64,000 nucleotides of DNA, taken from positions 44,484,440-44,548,439 of the forward strand of contig OX485807.1 of assembly GCA_950295325.1 (NCBI GenBank), in the 5' to 3' direction. Shown one piece after another: positions 25,380 through 36,716 of this stretch. The notes under the pieces are model-generated. The model did no database searches, was not told where the DNA came from, and saw only the letters and a list, made by a program, of their open reading frames with translations. A program made the translations under genes and the position numbers. Each line of letters opens with the position of its first letter. The first letter of the stretch is position 1. The DNA comes from Polytrichum commune. Taxonomy: Eukaryota > Streptophyta > Polytrichopsida > Polytrichales > Polytrichaceae.

Positions 25380-26530
25380 GATCGGATGCCAGAAGAAGGC
25401 CAATTCCTACTCAGGAGGGAGAAGCATGATCCAGGTATTCATGTGTGGGCAAGTGAGAGCTCACCGTCTCAGAACAGTGCTTGAGCACAATAATCCGATA
25501 ACCAATTCAAAATGGAGTATGATTCATAATTGCCACTGGATTAAACACTGCAATCAGTTGTTATGGCCCTACTATCCAAAATTCCAGACTCAAAGATCCG
25601 GGTTAAATGGCCCTACTATCCAAAACCGCTTTTATATTTAAGAACATATGAAAATTACAGTACGCTACAGCTGCTTAAATTGATACAATTTGATGAGTTG
25701 TCATCGCAACAAAAAGTGTTCCTATCTCCTCCTGCACATGATCAGACATCAGAAGAAGGCTAATTCCTACTCAGGAATGAGAAGCATCATATGTGGACAA
25801 GAGAAAGGGGGACAGGACACAGGGTAAACAAAGCTCACTGCCGTCCCTGAACAGTGCTTGAGCACAATCATCCAATAACCGACTTGGAATGGAGGAGTAT
25901 GATCCATAAATTACCACTGGATTGAACTCACCGTAACATCATCAGCCATTAAGGCCAACCCCTACTTATCCAAAATTCCAAACTCAAAAACCCAGTTAAA
26001 ATGGCTCAATCTCCAAGGAACCGCTTGTATAATTGAGAACATGAAAATCACAGAGTTCACTACAGCTGGTTGAAGTGATACAATTTGGTGCGTTTTCATC
26101 GCAACCAAAATGTTCCTATCTCCTACTGCACACATGATCGCACATCAAATGGCAGCTAATTCCTATTCAGGAGAGAGAGAAGCATGTGTGAGCAAGAGAA
26201 ACGGGGACAGGACAAAGAGTAAACATAGCTACAATCATCTCGGAACAGTGCTTGAGCACAATCATCCGATAACCGATTCGGAATGGAGGAGTATGATTCA
26301 TAAATTGCCACTGGATTGAATACCGTAACATCATCGGCCCTTAAGGCCGACCCCTACTTATCCAAAATTCCAAACTCAAAGATCCAGTAAAATGGCTCAA
26401 TCTCCAGATAACCGCTTGTATATTTTCCAACCTATGAAAATTCACAGAGTACACTACACCTGCTTGAAATGATACAATTTGATGCGTTTTCATCACAACA
26501 AGAATGTTTCTATCTCCTACTACTACTGTT
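25380..26530. repeat. tandem repeat, three copies of 360-400 bp
   Basis: Units start at the anchor 'gatcggatgccagaagaagg' (25380), 'gatcagacatcagaagaagg' (25740) and 'gatcgcacatcaaatggcag' (26136), giving spacings of 360 and 396 bp. Each contains 'aattcctactcagga', 'cagtgcttgagcacaat', 'gccactggatt' and 'gatacaatttg'. The array ends about 30 bases before the PIG-H stop codon, so it is likely to be in or next to that gene's 3' untranslated region. Confidence 0.85.
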
Positions 26531-26561
26531 CTGGCACCTAAACCCTAACCCCTAGCCCTAC

Positions 26562-27158
26562 CTACACAGCTGATGAATTAGGAGCTGACCGTAGCAGGCT
26601 CCGAGGGGGATGTCCCACGGCGGAGCAAAGAGCCGTCCAGATGGGAACCAACATTGACAAGGGAGGCCGAACGTGAAGAAATGTAAGAGTGAGTCGGGAG
26701 TCATCCCGCAACAGCAAAGCAAGGTATGTGTAACATGTAGTTGGAGTGACGGCTTCATTGATTACAGGCCATAAAATACGATGTAGAGGAACAAACCTCC
26801 GTTTCACGTTTTTGCTGTGATAAACAGTCTCCAGCTGAATTCCAAGGGTAGGCATCACGACCACAGCTTCTTGCTGCACACCACACCTCTGCCGCAGGAA
26901 GTAAATAAGTCCAACTGCTACTAACAGCCAGTGTAAACCTTCTCCCTTTTTGAAAATGGACCAGAAGAATGGAGCCAAGAGGAAGCAGACGGCTAGGAAC
27001 AGACACCATTTTATGCGAGAACCTAAACCTCGTTGTCGAACGATTATCCGGTGTGTGTGGAGGAGAGGGAATCCGTTTTCCGGCTGTAAGTCGCACACAT
27101 ACTCGTACCGTGGATGCTGCTTGATCTCCTTCTTCTCGCCAACCCCGCCCCTCTTCAT
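26562..27158 (-). CDS. PIGH: PIG-H, GPI N-acetylglucosaminyltransferase subunit H
   Basis: Subunit of the ER enzyme complex that transfers N-acetylglucosamine to phosphatidylinositol, the first step of GPI-anchor synthesis; PIG-A is the catalytic partner. It is a single exon of 198 residues, the usual size. Two hydrophobic segments at about 50-67 and 75-88 form the expected membrane hairpin. The PIG-H domain follows at about 96-165: EAVVVMPTLGIQLETVY, RRFVPLHRILWPVINEAVTP and YLALLLRDDSRLTLTF, then RPPLSMLVPIW. The ATG at 27158 is supported by an in-frame TGA ten codons upstream. A 60-codon upstream reading frame ends 27 bases before this start. The tandem array at 25380-26530 follows the stop. 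Confidence 0.9.
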   Translation of the reverse strand: MKRGGVGEKKEIKQHPRYEYVCDLQPENGFPLLHTHRIIVRQRGLGSRIKWCLFLAVCFLLAPFFWSIFKKGEGLHWLLVAVGLIYFLRQRCGVQQEAVVVMPTLGIQLETVYHSKNVKRRFVPLHRILWPVINEAVTPTTCYTYLALLLRDDSRLTLTFLHVRPPLSMLVPIWTALCSAVGHPPRSLLRSAPNSSAV

Positions 27159-27185
27159 GGTCTTTAACCCCTCTAATTCCGTGTG

Positions 27186-27368
27186 TCACTTCGTAAATCC
27201 CATGCCTCCTGCTCTTGTGGTTGATGTTAATCTCTCCTTCATCAGCCACGCCGCGGAACCATCATCACCATTCCAGGCCTCTGCTGTCGATGATGTTGCT
27301 CCTGTCATCCCCGACTCGAAATCGTCCAACAATTCCTCACCATCGCCCTCGATTTCGCCAAACCGCAT
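27186..27368 (-). other. upstream open reading frame of PIG-H
   Basis: A 60-codon frame with its own ATG (27368) reads MRFGEIEGDGEELLDDFESG and ends 27 bases before the PIG-H start, in a different frame. It is acidic at its start and resembles no family that I know. If the transcript begins upstream of it, it would be expected to dampen PIG-H translation. This is inferred from position only; the transcript start is unknown. Confidence 0.4.
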
Positions 27369-27419
27369 ACGATTCCCCGCCAAACGCAATGCAACGCAGA
27401 GGTGGAGGTTTGCAAACTA

Positions 27420-30400
27420 GGGTTTCCTCGGGGCGAGGGACGGGCCCCATGGATCGAGGTCCCCAAATTGCCTTGTCACTCCCTTCGGGACGTCGCTTCC
27501 TCTAAGCTTAGTGGTAGCTAGTTGAGTTCACATTGGGTAGGGTTCTAGGACCAAAGAATCTTGGGTCTTCGGGTGGGTTACACTAGGGTCCAAGCCCAAA
27601 GACTCCAAAATTGAGCGATCCTATTGGTCGAGAGCAAAACTTTGGACCTAAGGAGTTTACATCAAGGTCCAAGTCCAATGTATGAAAAGAAGAAATAATC
27701 TTAGCCATCGCCACAGCTTAAGGTAGATGGGTCTTTAATGATTACTTTATTCGATCAATCTACTTCTTCTAGGATATGAAACATGAGATTATTAGCGTGA
27801 AATGGTTAGCAAATAAGAGTTGAGATTGTAGCCAAAGAGAGGCAAGTTGCTGACAAAAGAGGATAGGGTTTTTGACCAATGAATGAACTCATCCATCATC
27901 CATCATCTGAGACAATATTTGTAAACTTATTCGTAAGAAGTGTCATCCGAAAAGTTACCATAGTGATATAAAATACCATATGACACTAAACATCATATTG
28001 CCATATTCTCAAAATTGGGTACCAAATGGTTGTTGGAATACAATCTTTATTTGCCCTCATAGCTAACTAAACGTGGTTTTTTTTTTTCTCTTTAACTACA
28101 CGATTACATTCTCATTGTCCAAATGATTCAATTTTAAATATGCCATCTCCAAGGATTGAAAACTCATGTGATGATTGCAAACTTATTAGACACCCTTTAC
28201 TAATTATGATTGACATGTAGTATTTAACAAATTGCTTACACATTACATTACGCGTGTTGTTTCCATGTCACCTTGAGATCACTCGTACTTTTTCCTTCAT
28301 ATTCTTCCTTCTATTGGAGACTACAAATGTGCAAATACACCAATCCTTATGTACTTTACTTAAATGGACATATAGATTCCACAACATGAAAAAATGTTGT
28401 CTATTGCATGACTAAGAATATCATAGCTCATGTATTCTCCTCTCAAGGTTGATAGGTGCAATCTGAGATACCAACCGCACTAGGTAAATGTGTTCTATAT
28501 CTATCTTGACAATCTATATAGATTTTCAATTGAAACGTGGTATTCCAAGTTTAGCAATATGGGGGCAATATGTTCTTACTTTAGCTTCATCACTCTCTCT
28601 CATACTCAACATCTTGACGACCTCATCTCTCAACACCATGCTAGAACTTCTTAGAGTCTATGCATCACATAAAATATTGAGCTACATGAAAGGGACACAA
28701 TTTTCAAAGACAACAAAGAGAGGGAGAGAGCATTGCCAACATGGCTTAGAATCATTTTATATTTGACTAGGTAGGTATGAACACTCTAAGGGTTGGGGGT
28801 GCCTACTTGAAAGTATTTTGCACATAAAAGAAGTTTATGCATGAAAAACATATGCACAAAAAGAATAAGGCTCAAGAGTAGAATGATATGTGATTGCCTA
28901 CTGTTCAAGTTCCTTAATATTTAGGTCGCATCTCCCTTAACACAAAGCAAGGAAAAACATATTTGAAACATTTGCCACTTGAGACCTTTGCACAACATAT
29001 GTTACCATTTCTCCTTCAAAGTACAACACATGGCCTTCAAGAAACAATGCCACATATTATTATGTTCAAGACATTCCCACAATCTTGCCAACTTCATGGG
29101 TCAATATATGTCTAACTCGATATTGACATTGCACAATCACTTTGATTATAGAAAAATAAGAATTGTTGGTTTGACTCATTCCTCCCACTTCAACAACCAT
29201 TTCATTACAATTGAAATGCGTATGGGAAATGTGATTGGAAACTTTTACATGCTATCAATATCTCACCAAATATACATTCATAACATGATACCGTAAAAAA
29301 ATACACAAGATATGACATGAAAGACAAACATGAAGCCAATAGCTTGAGAGGTTGGGATTCATCTTCTTCAAGTGCGGTTTGATTGCATCCTCCACCAAGT
29401 CATGCTTGTCACATACCCACTATGGTAGGTGGGATGCAATAGGTCACTTGAACACTATTAAGTTAGTTGTTTGACCTACTTTGCACACTTTGTTGAGTTT
29501 GGATACTCATGCGCCAATCACACCAAACTTTCCGTTTGGTTCTAGTTGTGAAATTGCTAGGGATTATGTTCAGAAATAGATGTTGGCCCATCATTTTCCA
29601 CATTATTACAATCCGCAATGCTGACGGATGGTGCCATAAGTGGTTGGTGTGATTAGCCCTTCAAGTGATCCCAAGTATATGCCAATCATCTTGTTGGACT
29701 GGCCTTTTAAAGTGGACCAAAGATTCCACACAATCCAACAAATTTCAGATTACATCTTCAGACCACAAAATTCTAAAGGGTTGTTTTACACATGTGATTA
29801 GCAATTGCGAGAAAAAAGAAGATTTGTAATTTATCGTGGTCATGGTCAGCAAACGAAAGACCATGACCAAGAGAAATCCATGTCACATTTTTAAAACGTC
29901 ATAGTGTAAAACGGATCTAAACTGGGGTGTAGTATTTTTGATGGAAATGATAATGAAATTTACCAAAAAAATAAGTGATTAGTAAATAAACTTGTTAAAA
30001 ATACAAAATAGGATAAAAATATATATGCATGACACAATCACATGCTAAGACAACCTATTTGGGTTCTCTTGCTGCAAAATCTAGGTGACCAACAATCATT
30101 CCTCAATCATTAAGAGACTTTAGAAAACAATGGTCATGGTCACTGGTCACTAGTGTCAACTACCCTTAAGTTGAAGTACCTTAAAACCCATTGTGCTCAG
30201 TATAGGCCATCCACGCGCATGTTTTAATCTTTTCCAGTGGAATTTAAAGTTGAATAATGAGGAACCAACCATGACCTTCCCTAAACCTCATAATGAGAAT
30301 GACAAAATAATATGGGATCATGAGTGACACGTTGTATTTGCTTCAAATAGAATTCATTTAGGTGTATAATTGGCAAATCCATGGCCCTGCCTATATCAAA

Positions 30401-30429
30401 GCCTCTACTTATTTGTCTTTAACATGGTG
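27420..30429. other. intergenic, AT-rich, repeat relics
   Basis: No gene seen. 27720-27830 is a reversed tail of the dispersed family whose forward copy is at 12480-12575 ('gacccatctacctt', 'catgtttcatatcctagaag' when reversed). 27855-27960 is the reversed match of 18165-18290. 28000-30400 is AT-rich without features that I can name. Confidence 0.5.
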
Positions 30430-30960
30430 CTAAGGGTTGCTTTACATATAAACCAAGAGCCTTGACTATACAAATCTAAGGGCCCTTGAAATTTATCCAA
30501 AGACCGTGAAATAGGAATCTTGTTTTGAAATTGATGGGCCTTCAAGCTTAATGTAGAGTGAAAGTGGACCATGTTGAGGGACTGCAACATATGTTTGGGT
30601 CCCTATCACGATATTATAATAACTTTTAGGAACCAATGACAAATTGAATTGATTGCCGCGACCATAATTAGAATCACCTCTTTTTGATGGGCTTAACGCA
30701 ATATCCGGTAAACTGAACACATTATCCACTTGCTGCCATTTAGATTTCTCATCCACTCAATTTTCTTTGATTCTTCAAGCCTTCAAAGTCTAGTTTTAAG
30801 TGAACTTGGACTGTCTCCAACTTCTCGACCAATCACATAATTTGTAAATTATGGGTGTAAGGGCCCTCAAGCTCTAGTGTAAAGTGGCTCTATGCATTGG
30901 AAGTGTTGTGCCAGAAATTGGTTTTAGCCTAATGGGCTTTGATATTTCTTGGTCCCCACC
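30430..30960 (+). repeat. dispersed repeat, second copy
   Basis: It matches the repeat in RsgA intron 3 (11200-11760) in the order 'gggcccttgaaatttatcca', 'gggccttcaagcttaatg', 'gggcttaacgcaatatcc', 'acattatccactt' and 'gggccctcaagctctagtg'. Divergence is considerable. Confidence 0.55.
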
Positions 30961-31230
30961 CTAAAGCCATAAAACAGTATATTTTGGGGTTGACGTTGGG
31001 GTGTGCCCATGGGGATGCTTTAAATAGCGGCCCTGTAAGTTACAGCACTCCAAATTTGAGGATCTGGTTGGGCACCTGGTTTAGGACGCCAGCACGATAG
31101 GAGACGTCGACGGCGAAGAGGTTTGGGGAAGCGCGAGACAGCGAGACCCAAAGAAACACGAAAGCAAACGAGCGGAGCTTCAAGGGCAGATTAGGGTTTA
31201 ATCCCCCAGAACTTTGACGCATCGTTCGAC

Positions 31231-33307
31231 ATGGCAGGCGGCATGGAGGTGCACAAGAATGCTTACGTGGAGGCGTGGGGCTACCAGATGGAGAATCTGG
31301 AGAAGACGTTCCGCTTCACCAGGCGCAACATCGCCATTTGCCTCATCTTCGGTGTTGCCGTCCCCTTGATCACCTACAAGGGCATCACGGGGGAAATGGT
31401 GAGTGGTCAGGATGGTGATTCCGAATGTGGCTGCAAGAGTTGGAGTCAATTAGGGATCGACATTGACATTGGGATTGGCGTTGATGAATTTAGGGTTTGG
31501 TCACTGGGGTGTCTGCTTTTTGGTGCAATTTTAGTGTAATTGGGAAGAATGAATTTCTGTGTACCGATCTTTTTTTATCCCACTTTCAAACTAATCTTGT
31601 GTCAGGCAATTAGGGGTCGACATTGACATTGGGATGGTGTTAGTGAATTTGGGGGTTGGTGATTGGGGTTTCTGGTTTTGGTTTTGAGCAGGTTGTTGTA
31701 TATTTGGAAGAATGTTGATGAATTTTAGTGTAATGGCAAGGACGGATTTGATTGTACACTTGTTGAGGGATTTGATTAATGGACGATCGTTTTCGCTCCC
31801 ACTCTTAAACCAATCGGGATGGCAGGCACTATACTAAACATCTGATGTGGTGTTGGCACTAAAATTGGTGTGATATGTTAATTAGAGTGGTCTTCATGAC
31901 AATGTGTGACATGTAATCTAGTTACCATGCAGTGATTGCAAGAGAAATTATGTGGATAGCTGATGAATAGTGTGGGCCACGCTAAATCAGATAATTCAGT
32001 GTAGTTGTAGCTAGGGGTCTACATTGACATTGGGATTGGTGTTGATGAATGGAGGGTGTGGTGATGGGGTTTCTGTGTTTTTCTTCGCGTCTTTCAGCTG
32101 GTTCTTGTATATTTGGAATGTCGTAGGTGCAATTTAGTGTAATCGGGAAGAATGGATTTGTGTGTACACTTGTTGAGATATTCAATCCATGGTCATTTTT
32201 TTTTGTTCTCACTCTTAAAGGCATTGGGATGTCAGGCACTTAGGGGTTTATATTGACATTGGAATTGGTGTTGATGGATTTAGGATTTGGTGCTGGCATA
32301 TCTTCTTTTTTATTTTATTTTTATTTTTTACACTTGTTGAGTCATTGAGCTGGTTCTTGTGTATTTTGGAAGGCTACAGGTGCACTTCAGTGTAATTGGG
32401 AAGGACGGATTTGTGTGTACACTGGTTGAGGGATTCAATCTATGGTTGATTGTATCGTTTTGCTCCCACTCTTACTAATTGGAATTTTAGGCACTAGTTG
32501 TGGTTGGACTAAAGGAAATAAATGAGGATGTCCTGAATCTTTTGAAATTATTAATGAACAAGTGGGGCATCATATGGGCTATTGTTGATGGAAGTCTCAA
32601 ATTCTTTCATTGGTGCGAGGCTCAAATCAGTGTTGGACTAGTATCACCTTTTTTAAACCATTCAGGCGTATTTAATGAGGATTTCCCATTTTCCTGGTAC
32701 CATCGTGGTAAGGATATTTGAACGTGTTCATCTCTTCATACCATTTGGGTCTGTATACCATCCAAGAACCTTCATACCTAGGGGAATTATGCTAATACCA
32801 ATATTGACAGTATTGACAGTATTGACAGTATTGACCCAAATACTGATTCTTGTATACAAAGATCTCCTCATTTTGTGATACCCACCAGTATTATTATTGT
32901 AATACCAGTCAAAATATTGATACATGGTGGGTATCTCAATTTGAGTGAGTCTTTGTACACTCGAGTCATTATTTGGGTCAATACCATTCTAATACTATAT
33001 TGGTACTTCACTGGTGTTACAATTGTCTTACCGGTATGGTTGGTTCTTCAATACCAGTACTTATATTACCCATTGATACCATGCATTCACATATATACTG
33101 GTCTGTCATTGGTTCAAATGTATCTCTTTGCGAGTTAAGGATGGTAGCAATGTGAATGCTGCAATTATCCGAATGCGACATTTCAAGAAGTTTGTCTTGG
33201 CATTCCAAAATTTTAATGACTGAAAGGAATGCATTAAACTTTGGGTGCAGAAAAAGCAGGATTTGGCGGCAGGCAATCCTCCACGCAAGTATCTTGGCAG
33301 CCATTAG
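31231..33307 (+). CDS. NDUFB4-like: mitochondrial complex I subunit, plant NDUFB4-like
   Basis: Small accessory subunit of the membrane arm of NADH:ubiquinone oxidoreductase in the inner mitochondrial membrane. Exon 1 is 31231-31398 and exon 2 is 33251-33307, phase 0, joining to 74 residues. The start MAGGMEVHKNAYVEAWG, the ENLEKTFRFTRRN stretch and one membrane segment (about 34-52, IAICLIFGVAVPLITYKGI) match the plant protein of about 71 residues (Arabidopsis At2g31490 type). So does the PPRKYLG-like ending. The 1852-base intron dwarfs the coding part and holds a tandem array and a foldback. Without joining exon 2, the first exon reads into intron and ends in a false tail. Confidence 0.88.
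31451..32495 (+). repeat. tandem repeat in the NDUFB4-like intron, four copies
   Basis: The anchor 'taggggtcgacattgacatt' and variants recur at 31451, 31611, 32012 and 32241. Each is followed by 'gttgatgaatttaggg', a 'tgtaattgggaag' block, 'gtgtacacttgttgag', and a closing 'cactcttaaa...ggcac'. Spacing varies (160, 401, 229 bp) because copies have suffered deletions and insertions. Confidence 0.8.
32690..33130. mobile_element. foldback element in the NDUFB4-like intron
   Basis: The core is a near-palindrome. 'tattgacccaaatactgatt' at about 32829 and, inverted, 'attatttgggtcaata' at about 32968-32983 pair. Pairing continues through 'tgtatacaaagatctcctca' against its counterpart and 'gatacccacca' against 'tggtgggtatc'. 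Weaker complementarity extends outward to about 32690 and 33130. A nine-base word 'tattgacag' is repeated in tandem just before the core. This is a MITE-like insertion. Confidence 0.7.
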
Positions 33308-33654
33308 ATATGGTGGTGAGTAGTTTGTATAATGATTGTTGGAGCAGAGGTTATGAAGGAACTAGAGTGGATAGGAGATGTTGGCCTTTTATGTCTGACA
33401 TCCCACAGTTTCTGCCTCTTATGCAAAAACATTGTCACACAGTGACTTTAGAGGAATTTCTGGAATTGATGTCTCCACAAGGGAAGTTTTGTTTGCCCTG
33501 CACACCATTCGCTTGACCTACTGAAAGATCGATTCCCAGCTTCTCAGTGGTGAACTCCTATGGTAAAAGTTGTGAGCTCTTTTTATAGGAGAAAGGGGGT
33601 GAAAGAATTTTTCTTAAAAACATTAGGTATGTGGGCCTGAAGGGGTCACTCTTC

Positions 33655-33990
33655 TTAATTGGAGTGGTATATGCCAAAGCTTTGTGGTCAAGAATGGACA
33701 CCAAAAAGACATGTGTTGACATGAGATTGGACTATATGCTCAAAATATAGACAGTAACCTAGGTTCAATAATGAACACAATCGGGAGGGCCTATGTGATC
33801 TTTTTAAGAGTAAGAGAATCTTCCCTTTGGACTCTTATAACGATTGCATCTTTATTCTAATTCTGAAACTTGAAACATCAATTTTTGTGCTTCACAATTG
33901 CTAACTGGATGAGACAATTCCTAAGCTGATACAACAGCCAGAAATGTCTGAAGTTGAAAGTGCCCCACAATAGGGCCACATATCTTACCA
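33655..33990 (+). repeat. dispersed short element, third type
   Basis: It starts like the other family members ('ggagtggtatatgccaaag', 'gacatgtgttgacatgagat', 'atgctcaaaatatag') but then follows a different 3' half: 'agagaatcttccctttgg', 'cttcacaattgctaac' and 'ggccacatatcttacc'. That half is shared with 60165-60510 and 1740-1965. Confidence 0.6.
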
Positions 33991-35039
33991 GAATCTTGTC
34001 CTTGTAGCAACTTTCCATGTCATTCTAGGAGCCTTGCTTATGTTGTAGTCTTGCAGACTGAATCAGGGCCTCCACATAGTTTTTGGGGATTAGGTTTTAG
34101 ACAGAAGAGGGAAACATCATGATTTGGGGTGAATTTTTTTGTCTCAACTCTCTGTAGACTATTTCATTCCTCTTAACAATGTGTCTTGGTTACTAAGAAG
34201 GCTTTCACATTAATTTTTCCATGAAACATGTAGGTAAATGTTCACTACTTTCTCTTAACTGAGCAGATTGGACTGGCGGATCTTCTAGATCACAAGAATG
34301 AAAATGTGTTCAGATTGAAAAGACAATGACTTCTATGATCCTGTAAGCATATTGGCAGTCATTAATACCTGTACAATATGTTCAGAATTCAAGCTTGCAT
34401 GTGTGTTTCTGGAACTGGATTCTCTCTGTGATCATGTAGTTCATCCTGAAATTCCTATCACAGAATTGAAACTCTTCCTGTCGTAGAGTTTTAACATTCT
34501 GTAGCTGGACTGGGGGCTGTGCATGTGGCAAGATTAAGTGTTCTTTGCAAAATAATGGATGCTTTGTATTGTGGTTGCAATTTCCCTAAATGACTCGCTT
34601 AAGTCGTTATTTGTATCTGAAAAGGAGAGTTGATAAGAAGATTGTGATTAAATTCCTTGAGAGGACATGACAAAGAGATGTGGTGATGGTCTGAACCTGA
34701 GGTTGATAGTTTTCTACATCCCAAAGGACAGGGAATTTGTGAGAATATTCTATTTTACCCCCAAGACTTAATCTGTATACTCAGAACTGAAGAACAATAG
34801 AAGTTTTAGGTAGAACTGCATGAAGTCTTGGCATCATGCTATGAGTAGTTGCGAAAGTTGCAGGGAAAAAAATTCCACACCCTGGAGGTGGAAATAGCAA
34901 ATGCTTCATAGTGAATACATGGCTTGGCACCACTACTACATATTCTTGACACTTCGATTGTTCAGAACCACCATTCAATAATTACAGGTGTTGCTTTTCG
35001 GGACTGCCAACATAATAAGGGATACAGGCGTAAGTTTCA

Positions 35040-35350
35040 TCTCAATCAGACCAGTATACAGGTGTGTTGTTCGGCAGGGAACGAATAGTAAACACTATAA
35101 TAACACATGTTCAAATGATATTAGCCAACATCTTCAAATCTTATTAACTACTCCACTCAATAGTGAACACAAGTTGGGAGGACCTGTGTTCAGTTAAGGA
35201 ATCAACAAAACATACACTTCTGATAACCATAACTAAATCAGGGGAAGTCCAATTTTTGCTGCTGCTTCATCGTAGAGTGGCTAATGCAACAAGTTTAGTT
35301 GTGCAAAGGAAATTGAACATGAAAAGAAAACTAAATAACCCACATGTGGA
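35040..35350 (-). repeat. dispersed TIR element, reverse partial copy
   Basis: 'aaggaatcaacaaaacatac', 'gataaccataactaaatcag', 'ggaagtccaattttt' and the end 'aactaaataacccacatg' match 2985-3370 and, inverted, 55728-56075. Confidence 0.6.
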
Positions 35351-36716
35351 ATGTGCTTATGATTCCTTTGCTATGTGTGCTGACATTTGTTGGAAGTCAC
35401 AGCCAAAACAGTGTTGTCCCTTTGAGCGGCTATGGAGCTGGAAAGTGGTTGCAAGCATATTGCAAAGCTATGTGCTGAAGGCCAAGTTTTTCCTTTCTTA
35501 GTCCTAGTGAAGTTCCTACAACAGCTCAAAACAGAATCATTACAGTGTTACATTGACCCTGAAAGGTGACGGTATACTTTCTCTTGTATGCCAACTCCAA
35601 ATAAAGTTTCCAAAAGATTTATTGGCCGTGAATGACTATTGGTCCTGCCTTATGCTTCTGTACCATTCTGCTGATGAGCTCTGCTTGTTTTCAAATTGGA
35701 AGTGGACAACACAATGTTCACACAACCATCCATGACCTGCATATTAACGCACTTTTACAATTCCAAGAACAGATGCAAATCATAATCCCCAAAGAGATTC
35801 TAAACCCGGAATCTGGAGTCTGCTCACATACACATAGAACCTCCACCTTGAAAATTGAGATTTGTTGATTCTTGTTCAAACCATGAATTAACAGATTGAG
35901 AAATTGCCTTTCATCCTAGTGCAATTGCATCAAAGGGGTGGAGTGGATTCCGATCCTCCGAGTACAGTACATATTATATTTGTCAAATGACGCCAAAAGG
36001 ATGATAAGCTCCTCAAGGCTGGTCCAGCTGCAGCAAAATCGTGCACTCGAGGTGATGATAAGTTGTTCCACTAACTCCACTTGCTGGATATAGTGGGAGT
36101 GATTGACAACATCAAATCAGCTTTTTACAACCCCATCCAGTCATGCGGCAAGAAGAGATCTTCATGTGGTTCTCAAAATTGACAAGCTTGTTGATGCTGA
36201 ATAATTTCTTCAGTAGAGAACCCTTGGAGCTTTGCTGCCTGACCTGCGGGAGTGCTGGCGAAAGGCCAAACGAATTTTCATCATTGCTACCAATCAAGAC
36301 TGAACTACTTGAAACCTCCAAAAAAAGAAAACTTCCAACTGCCCACATCCGATGAGCCCTTGGGGCTTGGAAATCTTTATCATCCTTGATAAACAGCTTG
36401 AAAGGTGTATTCCTTGTATATTTGACCATCTCTACAAAACATAGCTCCCTAACAATAGCAGGCAGCCTCGATACCAATTCAAATTCTTTGCCTCATGACG
36501 TATCACTGCAGTTTTCAGACATATGCACCCCCTGCCAACATCATTGTATCCAACCCAGAGTATCATTAAGGATGAGAAGAATGAATGCATAATAATGAAT
36601 GTAGAACTTGAATGTGGTGAAGCTCTGGTAATCAGGCAAAAAATACCTAGGTTTTTAGATGCAAAAAATACTAGGGTCATATTTTATTTTATTTGAATTG
36701 AACAAGATGTAATACC

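Larger units (their letters stand above)
33308..36716. other. intergenic, repeat relics and probable demethylase 3' region
   Basis: No gene that I can support. 33655-33990 is a dispersed-element copy related to 60165-60510 and 1740-1965. About 36100-36716 on the minus strand may be the 3' untranslated region of the demethylase; its 121-codon frame at 36112-36477 matches nothing I know. Confidence 0.45.

Noticed and set aside
25380-26530. CRISPR-like or satellite array
   Set aside because: Only three long diverged units, no short regular repeats with unique spacers, in a plant nuclear context.
26755-27249. 164-codon minus-strand frame overlapping PIG-H
   Set aside because: It is the alternative frame of PIG-H, whose own frame has the family motifs and membrane segments.
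26950-27420. 156-codon plus-strand frame opposite PIG-H and its leader
   Set aside because: Antisense shadow without domain or codon signal.
35163-35501. 112-codon plus-strand frame as a gene
   Set aside because: Most of it lies in a reversed dispersed element, and the rest has no family resemblance.
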